Of a stretch of 64,000 bases of DNA, positions 30,741 through 39,568 are shown piece by piece. Source of the DNA: Candidatus Pantoea varia (GTDB lineage: Bacteria > Pseudomonadota > Gammaproteobacteria > Enterobacterales > Enterobacteriaceae); NCBI RefSeq assembly GCF_900115075.1, contig NZ_FOVG01000001.1:372001-436000 (forward strand). The letters run 5' to 3'. Numbering within the stretch: the stretch's first letter is position 1; each line of letters begins with the position of its first letter. The notes beneath the pieces are model-generated. The model was not told the origin of the DNA, did not search any database, and saw only the letters and a program-made list of their open reading frames with translations. The position numbers and the translations under genes were made by a program.

Positions 30741-32096
30741 ATGAACAAAGCGCGATTAACTTTTTTGTTGTGCGCCCTGAGTGGCGTGGCAGTGCATGCG
30801 GCCTTTGCCGCACCCTTACCTAAAGCAGAATTTAACTGGCGCGCCGCGCCCACCGAAGAACAGATTGCCAGCTTAACGCTGCGCGACGCCATTCTCCGGG
30901 CCTTCGCCCGCAATCCGAAAATCTCGGAAGCGGCAGCACAAATCCACGTCGGTCAGGGCGATCTTGATGCCGCCCGCAGCGCCTGGTATCCGCAGATCTC
31001 ACTGCAGGGTGCGGCGGGCCGTTCTCATCAGACCGACTCCGCGGGCAGCCTGAATAACAATGGCTCCGGCGGTATCATGCTCAGCCAGCTGCTCTACGAC
31101 TTTGGCCGTACCGGCAGCGCCATTGATGAACAGCATGCCCTGTCGGATGCCTATCGATTCGGACTGTTCGAATCCATGACTACCGTGGCGGAAGATACGC
31201 TGCAGGCCTACCTCGAAGTCAAACGCTACCAGGCACTGGCAGACATCGCGCACACCAATATTGCCTCACTGCAGCGGGTGCGGGATATCGCGAAACTGCG
31301 CGCCGATGCCGGACTCAATTCTCAGTCAGACGTGCTGCAGGCAGAAACCCGTATCGCCGCGATGCAGGCTACGCTGGAGCAATATCGCGCCCAGCTGCGT
31401 TCCGCTACCGCCCAACTGACCGTACTGACCGGCGTGGTGCCCGCTACGTTGCCAGAACTGCCCCAGGCACTGCTGAAACAGCAGATCACCCTCGACAAAA
31501 TCGCCTATGAAAGCAGCGCGTCGGTGCGCAGCGCGCAGTCTAAACAGGAGGCCGCCCGTGAACGGGTGCGTCAGGCTCAGTCCGGTCACTGGCCGACCAT
31601 CAAGGTGCAGGCGGGCCGGACTCGCTATGAGAACGATCGTCAGTCTTACTGGGATGATGAAGTGCAGCTGCAGGTTGAAGCGCCGCTCTACCAGGGCGGC
31701 ATGGTCAATGCCAAAACCGAGTCAGCGGAAGGCGATCGGGAAGCAGCGCAGGCCGCAGTTCAGCAGGCCAAACTCGCCATCAATCAGAACGCCTCAACCG
31801 CCTATGCCGACATGATTGGCGCACAGCAACGGCAGGCTGCCGGGGAAGTGCAGCTGGCCAGCGCCGACCATACCCGTAATGTCTACGCCGATGAATATCG
31901 CCTGAGCAAGCGCAGCCTGAACGATCTGCTGAGCGTGGAACAGGATGTGTTTCAGGCTGACAGCTCACGCATCACCGCGCTCTATGACGGCTGGGACGCC
32001 ACCGTGCGTTATGCCGCCGCGGTAGACAATCTGCTCGATATCATGGGTATCGATCGCCAGCAAAGCAGCGGCGATCTCCTTCCTTCGCTGCAATAG
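30741..32096 (+). CDS. TolC-family outer membrane channel of the type I secretion system
   Basis: 451 residues, the outer-membrane/periplasmic tunnel for export of the adhesin (LapE/BapB role). The N-terminus MNKARLTFLLCALSGVAVHA is a Sec signal peptide ending near AFA-AP. The body has two TolC-type halves: LRDAILRAFARNPKISEAAAQI and DAARSAWYPQISLQ, repeated as SVRSAQSKQEAARERVRQAQSGHWPTI in pieces, plus the OEP-type end SLNDLLSVEQDVFQADSSRI. The frame also opens at TTG 30729, but ATG 30741 gives the natural signal peptide. A small out-of-frame ORF with a better ribosome site (30710-30823) overlaps this start. It is the first gene of a three-gene export operon. The 300 bases upstream contain no other gene. 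Confidence 0.92.
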   Translation: MNKARLTFLLCALSGVAVHAAFAAPLPKAEFNWRAAPTEEQIASLTLRDAILRAFARNPKISEAAAQIHVGQGDLDAARSAWYPQISLQGAAGRSHQTDSAGSLNNNGSGGIMLSQLLYDFGRTGSAIDEQHALSDAYRFGLFESMTTVAEDTLQAYLEVKRYQALADIAHTNIASLQRVRDIAKLRADAGLNSQSDVLQAETRIAAMQATLEQYRAQLRSATAQLTVLTGVVPATLPELPQALLKQQITLDKIAYESSASVRSAQSKQEAARERVRQAQSGHWPTIKVQAGRTRYENDRQSYWDDEVQLQVEAPLYQGGMVNAKTESAEGDREAAQAAVQQAKLAINQNASTAYADMIGAQQRQAAGEVQLASADHTRNVYADEYRLSKRSLNDLLSVEQDVFQADSSRITALYDGWDATVRYAAAVDNLLDIMGIDRQQSSGDLLPSLQ

Positions 32097-32112
32097 CGAT
32101 AAGGCATAAATA

Positions 32113-34257
32113 ATGAGTACTTCAACCCTGAATACCGATAACTGGATTGCCGCCATGCTGCGCGTCGCCGCGCGATTCGGTAAACCTGCCGATGGCAAAA
32201 CCCTGCGTCAGCAGATGCGCTGGTTTGAACATCTGCCCGTCTCACAGCAGCTGGAGCGGCTCTCCGGCCTGCTGGGACTGCATCTGACTATGGTGCCGCA
32301 GAACAAACTGCGCTGGCGTCAGGAGATCACCCCGGTGGTGCTGGTGCTGGAAAATGCCAGCGTAGCGGTGCTGGAGAACATCGATTCTGACGGCAGCGCA
32401 CGCTACTGGCTCAGTGAAGGCGGCGATGTGGTGCGTGAAAGCGCCTTATCGGAACTGCTGACGCGCGCTCAGGGCGATGTCGGGGTGATCGGCGTGGCGG
32501 CGCGTGGCCGTGATGCGCGCATCGACGAATTCGTTCAGCCCTATGAGCCGCACTGGTTCTGGAAAAACTTTCGCGGTATGGGTCGCCGTATCACCGAGAT
32601 CTCGCTGGCCTCGGTGATCGGCAATGTGCTGGCGCTGGCCGGTATTCTCTTTTCGATGCAGGTTTACGATCGGGTTATTCCGGCCCAGTCGCAGTCCACG
32701 TTGTGGGTGCTGTTTGTCGGGGTGCTGATCGCCGCAGCGATTGAGTATCTGATCCGGCTGATGCGAACCCAGGTGTCAGACTTAATGGGCAAACGCATCG
32801 ACCTGAAAGTCTCCGCCATGCTGTTTGCCCGGGCGATGAGCATCCGTAATGAGGCTCGGCCGAAATCGACCGGTTCATTTATCTCGCAGCTGCGTGAGAT
32901 CGACCAGGTGCGCGAGCTGCTGACCTCGACCACGGTCGGCGCAGCGGCCGATCTGCCGTTCGTCATCCTGTTCCTGTTTATCATGTCGTTTGTGGGGGGC
33001 TGGCTGGTGCTGATTCCGCTGGCGGCGATCCCGCTGATTGTCATTCCCGGTATGCTGGTACAAATCCCGATGGCGCGGCTGGCTAAAGAGGGGCTGCGCG
33101 AGGGGGCGCTGCGCAATGCGGTGCTGGTGGAGACCATCGAAGGCATTGAGGATATCAAGGCGCTGCAGGCGGAACCCTATTTCCAGCGTCAGTGGGAGCA
33201 GACGCACGAAGTCAGCGCCGCTATCAGTAATCAGCAACGTTTATGGGGCGCGCGCCTTACCGGCTGGGCATCGACAGTGCAGCAGCTTACCTATGCAGGG
33301 ATGCTGGTGTTTGGGGTCTATCTGGTGCTCGATTCGCAAATCACCACCGGTACGCTGGTTGCCTGTAGCCTGCTCTCATCCCGCACCATCGCCCCGCTTA
33401 TGCAGCTGACCATGGTCTTCTCGCGCTGGCAGCACGCCAAAATGGCGATGAAAGGGCTGGATGAGTTGCTGAAAAAACCGCTCGATCAGCCTGAAGCCGC
33501 CACGCTGGCGCACTGTCCGACGCTCACCGGCCAGTATGATCTGCGCAATGTGCATTACAGCTATGACGAAGAGAATGAAAAGAATGTGCTTAACGTCCAG
33601 CAGTTGCAGATTAAGCCCGGCGAGAAGATTGCCATTCTGGGCAAAGTCGGGGCAGGGAAGTCGACGCTGCTGAAGATCCTCGCCGGTCAGGCACAGGCCA
33701 GCCAGGGCAAGGTGATTGTCGATGGCGTCGATATTGAGCGTATCGATCCTACCGATTTACGCCGTCAGCTCGGCTGGCTGTCACACGACTCCCGCCTTTT
33801 CTTTGGCACGCTGCGGCAGAACCTGATGCTGGGCAACCCGCATGCCAGCGAACAGGAGATGCTGCAGGCGCTACGCATCAGCGGCGCGCTGTCGCTGGTG
33901 CAGCAGGATGCCGCCAGCCTGGACCGCATTATCAATGAAGGCGGGCGCGGGCTGTCGGGCGGGCAGCGTCAGATGGTAATGCTGAGCCGGTTGATCCTGC
34001 GCCAGCCGCAGGTGGTGCTGCTGGATGAACCTACCGCGGCGATGGATGAACAGCTGGAGGAGCATGTGATTCGTCAGCTGCAGGGCTGGATCAGCGGCCG
34101 GACGCTGGTACTGGTGACGCACCGTCCGGCACTGCTGAAGATGGTCGATCGTATTGTGGTGATGGACAACGGCCGCATCGTGGCCGATGGCCCGCGCGAC
34201 GAGATCCTGCGCCGCGCGACCCCGCCCACGACGCCAGGTAAAGGAGATGCCGCATGA
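32113..34257 (+). CDS. Type I secretion ABC transporter (LapB/HlyB type)
   Basis: 714 residues, inner-membrane ATPase that drives adhesin export. Residues 1-140 form a C39-peptidase-like domain that contains no cysteine, so it is a recognition domain and not a protease. Residues about 155-430 carry six membrane helices (ISLASVIGNVLALAGILFSM onward). The nucleotide-binding domain has Walker A GKVGAGKST (about 513), signature GLSGGQRQ, Walker B VVLLDEP and the switch His in LVTHRP. AAGGC lies 8 bases before the ATG. It begins 16 bases after the TolC-like gene and overlaps the HlyD gene by ATGA. Confidence 0.94.
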   Translation: MSTSTLNTDNWIAAMLRVAARFGKPADGKTLRQQMRWFEHLPVSQQLERLSGLLGLHLTMVPQNKLRWRQEITPVVLVLENASVAVLENIDSDGSARYWLSEGGDVVRESALSELLTRAQGDVGVIGVAARGRDARIDEFVQPYEPHWFWKNFRGMGRRITEISLASVIGNVLALAGILFSMQVYDRVIPAQSQSTLWVLFVGVLIAAAIEYLIRLMRTQVSDLMGKRIDLKVSAMLFARAMSIRNEARPKSTGSFISQLREIDQVRELLTSTTVGAAADLPFVILFLFIMSFVGGWLVLIPLAAIPLIVIPGMLVQIPMARLAKEGLREGALRNAVLVETIEGIEDIKALQAEPYFQRQWEQTHEVSAAISNQQRLWGARLTGWASTVQQLTYAGMLVFGVYLVLDSQITTGTLVACSLLSSRTIAPLMQLTMVFSRWQHAKMAMKGLDELLKKPLDQPEAATLAHCPTLTGQYDLRNVHYSYDEENEKNVLNVQQLQIKPGEKIAILGKVGAGKSTLLKILAGQAQASQGKVIVDGVDIERIDPTDLRRQLGWLSHDSRLFFGTLRQNLMLGNPHASEQEMLQALRISGALSLVQQDAASLDRIINEGGRGLSGGQRQMVMLSRLILRQPQVVLLDEPTAAMDEQLEEHVIRQLQGWISGRTLVLVTHRPALLKMVDRIVVMDNGRIVADGPRDEILRRATPPTTPGKGDAA

Positions 34258-35423
34258 GTCTGGTTATTGTTGATAAAGATCTTGCCCGTCATGAGCGCCG
34301 GACATCGGCGATTATCTGGCTCTGCACCGCCGCGCTGGCGATATTTCTGATCTGGGCGCACTTCGCCATTCTGGATGAGGTCACCGTCGGCACCGGCAAA
34401 GTCACCCCTTCCAGCCGCGCACAGGTGATCGACAGCCTGGATGGCGGCATTGTCAAACAGCTTAACGTGCATGAGGGCGATATCGTCGAGAAAGGGCAGG
34501 TGCTGGCGACCCTCGATCCGACGCGCTTCCAGTCGAACTTTGGTGAAGCGCAGGCCAAAGTGCGCACGCTGCGTGCCTCATCCGAAAGGCTGGAGGCTGA
34601 GCTTTCGGGTACGCCGCTGGCGTTCAGCGCAGAAACGCTGAAGGAACCGAACCTGGTCACGCGCGAACGGCAGCTCTATGAGTCGCGACGTCGTAATCTC
34701 ACCGAAACCATCAGTAACCTGCAGCAGTCGCTGAAACTGGTGCAGGATGAGCTGCGTCTGACCGAACCGCTGGTGGCTAAAGGCGCGGCAGGGCAGGTTG
34801 AGGTCATTCGTCTGCGTCGTCAGGTCAGCGATCTGCGTGGCAAAATCGACGAGGCGCGCAATGACTATCTGGTGCGCGCCCATGAAGAGCAGGTGAAAAA
34901 CAATGCTGAACTGGATGCGCAGCTGCAGGTTGCCGCAGGCAAAGAGGATCAGCTGACGCGGGCCACGCTCTACTCACCGGTGCGCGGTATCGTTAAAGAT
35001 ATTCAGGTCACGACGGTGGGTGGCGTGCTGGAGCCGGGCGGCAAACTGATGGAAATCGTGCCGCTGGAGGATCAGCTGCTGATTGAGACGCGTATCAATC
35101 CACGTGATATCGCCTGGATCCGGCCCGGGCTGGCCGCCACCGTGAAAGTCACCGCCTATGACTCCTCTATTTATGGCGATCTGCACGGCGAAGTGGAAAC
35201 GGTCTCGCCAGACACCCTGCAGGATGAGGTAAAACGTGATCAATATTACTATCGTGTCTACGTTCGTACCCAGAAAGCTGAGCTGACCAACCGCGCCGGC
35301 CGAAAATTCCCGATTGTGCCCGGAATGGTGGCCAACGTGGAGATTAAAACCGGTCAGAAATCAGTCATGGATTATCTGATTAAACCGCTGAACAAAGTCA
35401 AAGAATCGCTGCGCGAGCGCTGA
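34254..35423 (+). CDS. HlyD/LapC-type membrane fusion protein
   Basis: 389 residues, periplasmic adaptor joining the ABC transporter to the outer membrane channel. It has a short cytosolic start, one membrane helix (about residues 17-38, IIWLCTAALAIFLIWAHFA), a biotinyl-lipoyl half (DGGIVKQLNVHEGDIVEKGQ), long coiled-coil hairpin (about 95-235), the second lipoyl half (YSPVRGIVKDIQV) and the conserved C-terminal GMVANVEIKTGQKSVMDYL with KPLNKVKESLRER. It overlaps the ABC gene by four bases (ATGA), which indicates translational coupling. Confidence 0.95.
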   Translation: MSLVIVDKDLARHERRTSAIIWLCTAALAIFLIWAHFAILDEVTVGTGKVTPSSRAQVIDSLDGGIVKQLNVHEGDIVEKGQVLATLDPTRFQSNFGEAQAKVRTLRASSERLEAELSGTPLAFSAETLKEPNLVTRERQLYESRRRNLTETISNLQQSLKLVQDELRLTEPLVAKGAAGQVEVIRLRRQVSDLRGKIDEARNDYLVRAHEEQVKNNAELDAQLQVAAGKEDQLTRATLYSPVRGIVKDIQVTTVGGVLEPGGKLMEIVPLEDQLLIETRINPRDIAWIRPGLAATVKVTAYDSSIYGDLHGEVETVSPDTLQDEVKRDQYYYRVYVRTQKAELTNRAGRKFPIVPGMVANVEIKTGQKSVMDYLIKPLNKVKESLRER

Positions 35424-35604
35424 TTATCCGTGCCAGCTCAACTTTCTGCCTGCTTAATTACGGTGATAAATTAACGTGGCGGATAGTTGGGCAATTACGG
35501 GGCAAAGCGTGCGCAATTTAACAATCTGTGCGCAAACAGAGTGAGGTTAATTTAACGCGATTAAGAAAGTTTACAGAGATATAGCGGAACGGCAAATCGC
35601 AGGC

Positions 35605-35698
35605 AAAAAAATGCCGGACAATTTGTCCGGCGGGAAATAATAAGTTGTACATCTCATTCGGGGAGAATGAAGGTAATAATGGAATAAATGATGATAGC
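35605..35698 (-). ncRNA. micF: MicF small RNA
   Basis: Read on the minus strand, the 94-base segment starts GCTATCATCATTTATTCCAT, very close to the 5' end of E. coli MicF (93 nt), the part that pairs with ompF mRNA. It ends in the hairpin GCCGGACAA-TTGTCCGGC followed by seven T. A TAGAAT -10 box lies 8-13 bases upstream of the start. The position, divergent from and upstream of ompC, is the conserved one. MicF acts through Hfq to repress OmpF-type porin and other mRNAs under OmpR, SoxS or MarA control. The middle of the RNA has diverged. Confidence 0.88.
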
Positions 35699-35851
35699 GG
35701 GGTCTATTCTATTACCTGATGCCATAAAAGTTTTATCATTCAGTGCTTCAGAATACTCTGATGTAACTTGTTGATAACAATAAAAACAAAATGAGTTTAT
35801 CAATTTGTGCGCCGTTTTTTACCGATCTGTGCTGCTTATTAGTTCCCCACT

Positions 35852-35935
35852 TTTTACATTATGAAATAACTGTTTCGAAGTATGAAACACTTTTGGAAAT
35901 TTAGTAGCATTTTCCTGGTGGATTATTACCCGTTA
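35852..35935 (+). promoter_or_regulatory. ompC promoter with OmpR binding boxes
   Basis: TTTACATTATGAAATAACT, GAAGTATGAAACACTT and TTGGAAATTTAGTAGCATT follow each other at about 20-base spacing and match the C1-C3 OmpR boxes of E. coli ompC. They are followed by a CTGGTGGATTATTACC segment like the E. coli promoter end. Phospho-OmpR activation at high osmolarity is the known behaviour. Between HlyD and micF (35424-35604) I see no other gene. Confidence 0.75.
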
Positions 35936-36021
35936 TAAAACAACAATGGCCTGCCGGCTGAATTTTTAATCGTTCAGTTAGCAGTGGCAAATAATAAAGG
36001 CACATAACAGAGGGTAATAAA

Positions 36022-37140
36022 ATGAAACGTCGCGTTCTCTCCCTGATGATCCCTGCGTTGCTGGTTGCAGCAGGATCAGCAAACGCAGCTGAAATCTATA
36101 ACAAAGACGGCAACAAATTAGATCTCTTCGGTAAAGTTGACGGTCTGCACTACTTCTCTGACAACAGCAGTTCCGATGGCGACCAGTCATACGTTCGCTT
36201 CGGCTTCAAAGGCGAAACTGAAATCAGCAATCAGCTGACCGGTTACGGCCAGTGGGAATATCAGGCAGCACTGAACAACTCTGAAGATGAAGGGACAGCG
36301 GACAGCTTCACCCGTGTTGGTTTTGCGGGTGTGAAATTTGGTGATGCGGGCTCGTTCGACTACGGTCGTAACTACGGTGTCGCCTACGACATCGGCGCAT
36401 GGACCGACGTGCTGCCAGAGTTCGGCGGCGATACCTATGGCGCGGATAACTTCATGTATCAGCGCGGTAACGGCATGGCGACCTACCGTAACACTAACTT
36501 CTTTGGTCTGGTGGATGGCTGGAACTTCGCAGTTCAGTATCAGGGCAAGAATGGCAACAGCAGTGAGTCACCGAATGGCCGTGACGTACTGGGTCAGAAC
36601 GGCGACGGCTGGGGTCTGAGCACCACCTATGATCTGGGTTCAGGCTTCGGCATTGGTGCGGCAACCTTCCAGTCTGACCGTACCAACGATCAGAACAGCA
36701 CCACCTCAGGTATTCTCGGCCGTGGCGATAAAGCGGAAGTGTATACTGGCGGTCTGAAATATGACGCGAACAACGTCTATCTGGCAGCGATGTACTCACG
36801 CTCCTTCAACGCAACCCGCTTCGGCGACAGCAGCGACTCCTCTTCAGCCTATGGTTATGCGGATAAAGCGGACAACTGGGAACTGGTTGCGCAGTATCAG
36901 TTCGACTTTGGCCTGCGTCCATCCCTGGCGTATGTCACCTCACGCGGCACCGATGTTCAGAACTGGGGCAAACAGAATCTGAAAAAATATATCGATGTTG
37001 GCGCGACCTACTACTTCAACAAAAACATGTCCACCTATGTTGATTACCAGATCAACCTGCTGGACGACAACGCATTCACCGACGCGGCCGGTATCAATAC
37101 CGACGACGTGGTGGGTGTAGGCCTGGTTTACCAGTTCTGA
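36022..37140 (+). CDS. ompC: Outer membrane porin OmpC
   Basis: 372-residue general porin forming a 16-stranded trimeric barrel for small hydrophilic solutes. The signal peptide [20 protein letters not shown] ends before the mature start [20 protein letters not shown], typical of the OmpC/OmpF/PhoE family. The constriction loop L3 motif PEFGGD and the terminal GVGLVYQF with C-terminal Phe, the BAM signal, are present. Its place beside micF and upstream of apbE supports OmpC over OmpF. AGAGGG precedes the ATG. Confidence 0.94.
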   Translation: MKRRVLSLMIPALLVAAGSANAAEIYNKDGNKLDLFGKVDGLHYFSDNSSSDGDQSYVRFGFKGETEISNQLTGYGQWEYQAALNNSEDEGTADSFTRVGFAGVKFGDAGSFDYGRNYGVAYDIGAWTDVLPEFGGDTYGADNFMYQRGNGMATYRNTNFFGLVDGWNFAVQYQGKNGNSSESPNGRDVLGQNGDGWGLSTTYDLGSGFGIGAATFQSDRTNDQNSTTSGILGRGDKAEVYTGGLKYDANNVYLAAMYSRSFNATRFGDSSDSSSAYGYADKADNWELVAQYQFDFGLRPSLAYVTSRGTDVQNWGKQNLKKYIDVGATYYFNKNMSTYVDYQINLLDDNAFTDAAGINTDDVVGVGLVYQF

Positions 37141-37148
37141 GTTGTCAG

Positions 37149-37172
37149 GGAGCGCAGTTACGGCTGCGCTCC
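37149..37172 (+). terminator. Hairpin after ompC
   Basis: A 9-bp stem (GGAGCGCAG / CTGCGCTCC) with a 6-base loop begins 9 bases after the ompC stop. The following T-run is poor (TGCGTTCTCTTCC), so termination is likely but not strong. Confidence 0.5.
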
Positions 37173-37352
37173 TGCGTTCTCTTCCGGGCTGAATGCTTCA
37201 GCCTTTGGCCACTTCGTGGCTTCCGGGGCGGTTGTCACTGACGACATCACGCTGCCGAATCGTGCCCCTTCAAACGCCACGCCTGCCAGGGTGAAGGCTG
37301 AAAAGCTCAGCCAGTGATGCCATGCTGACTGCCACGTCTGTGAATTCTTCAT
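37158..37352 (-). CDS. Small hypothetical protein (64 residues)
   Basis: Starts MKNSQTWQSAWHHWLSFSAF at ATG 37352, behind a strong ribosome site GAGAGGTG. It has one weakly hydrophobic stretch (WLSFSAFTLAGVAF) and a Pro/Glu/Ala tail. A perfect palindrome CACTGTT-TC-AACAGTG lies just upstream (37374-37389), which could be an operator. No family is recognised. The 3' end runs into the ompC hairpin on the other strand. The ribosome site and palindrome argue that it is real. Confidence 0.45.
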   Translation of the reverse strand: MKNSQTWQSAWHHWLSFSAFTLAGVAFEGARFGSVMSSVTTAPEATKWPKAEAFSPEENAGAQP

Positions 37353-37502
37353 TCTGCACCTCTCAGAGATAAACACTGTTTCAACAGTGCAGAATTCATG
37401 CCAGCTTTACCGCTCTCACAGCCACAGGCATTACGCCCATTTTGGTACACTTGGCCGCGCACGTCCGGGCGCGGTTGCCCCAAACAGGTGCAGCGAAGCC
37501 TG

Positions 37503-37613
37503 TTACTGGCGCGGCCGCGAAGGCGTCATGTGACGGTGACGGCGCTGTTCGACAACTTTATAGCTGCCGTAAACGAACAGACCCAGGGCAACGACGAGAA
37601 TCATATAGATCAT
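37503..37613 (-). CDS. Very small membrane protein (36 residues)
   Basis: AAGGAG lies 6 bases before ATG 37613, a near-ideal ribosome site, opening MIYMILVVALGLFVYGSYKV and then a basic tail (EQRRHRHMTPSRPRQ). This is one N-terminal membrane helix with a positively charged cytosolic end, the common design of bacterial small membrane proteins. No homologue is recognised. It is divergent from apbE across a 168-base gap. Confidence 0.65.
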   Translation of the reverse strand: MIYMILVVALGLFVYGSYKVVEQRRHRHMTPSRPRQ

Positions 37614-37781
37614 CTGTAGCTCCTTACTTTCATTAATGGTAATCGCCTGCTGAAAGGCGGAATCAGGATAGATGACCGGTGAATGATCTCGTGATTCAGG
37701 AAAATATTCAACTCTATTTAAGCTAATTTACCCAAACTTTATGCTTTGTAGTGGCTCTTAATAAAGTGTTACAAGCGAGGA

Positions 37782-38831
37782 ATGATGCGTTATAAGATTA
37801 ATCTGCTGTTTATGTCACTTTTAATTCTGATGGTCTCGGGCTGTGATCAATCTGCATCGACATCCCCGATGGTGCTGGAAGGAAAAACCATGGGGACTGT
37901 CTGGCGGGTAAGCCTCGCGGGTGTGGAGAGCGAGCGCACAGCGGAACTGCAGCAGCGGATTCAGCAGCAACTGGACGCGGATGATGCCGAGCTTTCTACC
38001 TGGAAGCCGGACTCCGCGTTATCGCGCTTTAACCAAAGCCGTGACCTGGCACCGCAGCCGGTAAGTGAAAACATGGCGGACATTGTCACGACCTCATTGC
38101 GGATTGGCCGTAAAACCGGAGGGGCGATGGATATCACCGTCGGGCCGCTGGTCAACTTATGGGGCTTTGGTCCTGTGAAACAGCCGGGTCATACACCGGA
38201 TGCGGCACAGATCGCTGCCGCCCGTGCGCAGACCGGATTGCAGCATTTGAGGGTAGTGCAGGATGCAGGCGGCCAGTGGCTGCAGAAAGATCTGCCGGAC
38301 CTCTATGTCGATCTCTCGACGGTGGGCGAAGGCTTTGCCACCGACCATCTGGCAAGACTGATGGAGCAGCTCGGCATCAACAACTATCTGGTGTCGGTGG
38401 GGGGCGCCGTGCTGAGCCGTGGCCTTAATGCACAGCAGCAGCCGTGGCGCGTCGCAATCCAGAAACCGACCGATCGTGAGAATGCCGTTCAGGCGCGCGT
38501 CAGTCTGCAGGGACACGGTATCAGTACGTCCGGCAGCTATCGCAACTATTATGAACTGGACGGCAAGCGCATTTCTCATGTGATCGATCCCGTTACCGGG
38601 CGGCCTATTGAGCATAAACTGGTTTCTGCCACGGTGATCGCCACTACGGCGCTGGAAGCCGATGGCTGGGACACCGGACTGATGGTACTTGGCACCGAAA
38701 AAGCCAAAGCGCTGGCAATAGAACAGCATCTGGCGGTCTATCTGATCAGTAAGCAGGGCGATAAATTTGTCAGCTGGATGTCGCCGCAGTTTGCTGCTTT
38801 CCTGATCCCCGCTGAATCCGGAGAACCCTGA
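37782..38831 (+). CDS. apbE: FAD:protein FMN transferase ApbE (lipoprotein)
   Basis: 349 residues. It attaches FMN from FAD to threonine residues of periplasmic flavoproteins such as Rnf/Nqr subunits. A lipoprotein signal (LLFMSLLILMVSGC) anchors it by Cys 21 on the periplasmic side. Family motifs: GKTMGTVWRV, LSTWKPDSALSRFN, GGAMDITVGPLVNLWGFG, VDLSTVGEGFATD, VSVGGAV and HVIDPVTGRP with the flavin-binding end TALEADGWDTGLMVLG. Two tandem ATG codons follow GCGAGGA, so the start may be 37782 or 37785. It overlaps alkB by one base, the same apbE-alkB neighbourhood as in E. coli, where ada lies between; there is no ada here. Confidence 0.95.
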   Translation: MMRYKINLLFMSLLILMVSGCDQSASTSPMVLEGKTMGTVWRVSLAGVESERTAELQQRIQQQLDADDAELSTWKPDSALSRFNQSRDLAPQPVSENMADIVTTSLRIGRKTGGAMDITVGPLVNLWGFGPVKQPGHTPDAAQIAAARAQTGLQHLRVVQDAGGQWLQKDLPDLYVDLSTVGEGFATDHLARLMEQLGINNYLVSVGGAVLSRGLNAQQQPWRVAIQKPTDRENAVQARVSLQGHGISTSGSYRNYYELDGKRISHVIDPVTGRPIEHKLVSATVIATTALEADGWDTGLMVLGTEKAKALAIEQHLAVYLISKQGDKFVSWMSPQFAAFLIPAESGEP

Positions 38832-39472
38832 TGTTAGATCTTTTTAGTGAAGAGCAACCCTGGCAGGAGCCGCTGGCTGAAGGTGCCGTGATCCTGCGGC
38901 GTCGCGCGCGTGAGGATGCAGAGGCGCTGTACCAGCAGATACTGGCGATTGCGGAGCAGAACCCATTTGCCCATCGCATTACGCCCGGCGGTCATCGCAT
39001 GTCGGTGGCGATGACCAATTGCGGCGACTTTGGCTGGTCGGTGGATTCCCGTGGCTACAATTATCAGCAGCAGGATAACCTCAACGGTCGCAAATGGCCG
39101 CCTATGCCGCCGCTGTTTCGCACCCTGGCGCAGCAGGCCGCGGCTGAAGCGGGATTCCCTGACTTTAATCCTGACGCCTGCCTGCTTAATCGCTATGAGC
39201 CGGGCGCGAAGCTGACGCTGCATCAGGATAAAGATGAGAAAGACCTGCACCAGCCTATCGTTTCGGTGTCGCTGGGGTTACCGGCCGTGTTTCAGTTTGG
39301 CGGTTTTGAGCGCGGCGACAGCACCCAGCGAGTGCTGCTGGAACATGGCGATATTGTGGTGTGGGGCGGGCCGTCGCGCCTTCGTTACCACGGCATCCTG
39401 CCGCTTAAGCCAGGCGTTCATCCGCTGGCTGGCCCCTGGCGTTATAACCTGACCTTTCGTCGCGCGTTTTAA
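38831..39472 (+). CDS. alkB: Alpha-ketoglutarate-dependent DNA repair dioxygenase AlkB
   Basis: 213 residues. It removes methyl groups from 1-methyladenine and 3-methylcytosine using Fe(II) and 2-oxoglutarate. The iron ligands H-x-D are in TLHQDKDEKDL and the distal His in RYHGILPL. The 2-oxoglutarate-binding arginine series is in RLRYHGI and YNLTFRRA. NRYEPGAKLTLHQD is typical. It starts one base inside the apbE stop (TGATG), so the two are co-translated. Confidence 0.95.
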   Translation: MLDLFSEEQPWQEPLAEGAVILRRRAREDAEALYQQILAIAEQNPFAHRITPGGHRMSVAMTNCGDFGWSVDSRGYNYQQQDNLNGRKWPPMPPLFRTLAQQAAAEAGFPDFNPDACLLNRYEPGAKLTLHQDKDEKDLHQPIVSVSLGLPAVFQFGGFERGDSTQRVLLEHGDIVVWGGPSRLRYHGILPLKPGVHPLAGPWRYNLTFRRAF

Positions 39473-39568
39473 CCCGCCACGCCAGCGACGGCGTGGTGAG
39501 AATAACTATTGCTATCATTTTGCAGGCCATTACACTGCAGGCTGTTTTTTAGCTGATGGATAGCCTGC

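Noticed and set aside
39477..39496. Hairpin CCACGCC-AGCGAC-GGCGTGG after alkB
   Set aside because: No T-run, and yojI follows on the same strand after 96 bases; not a convincing terminator.
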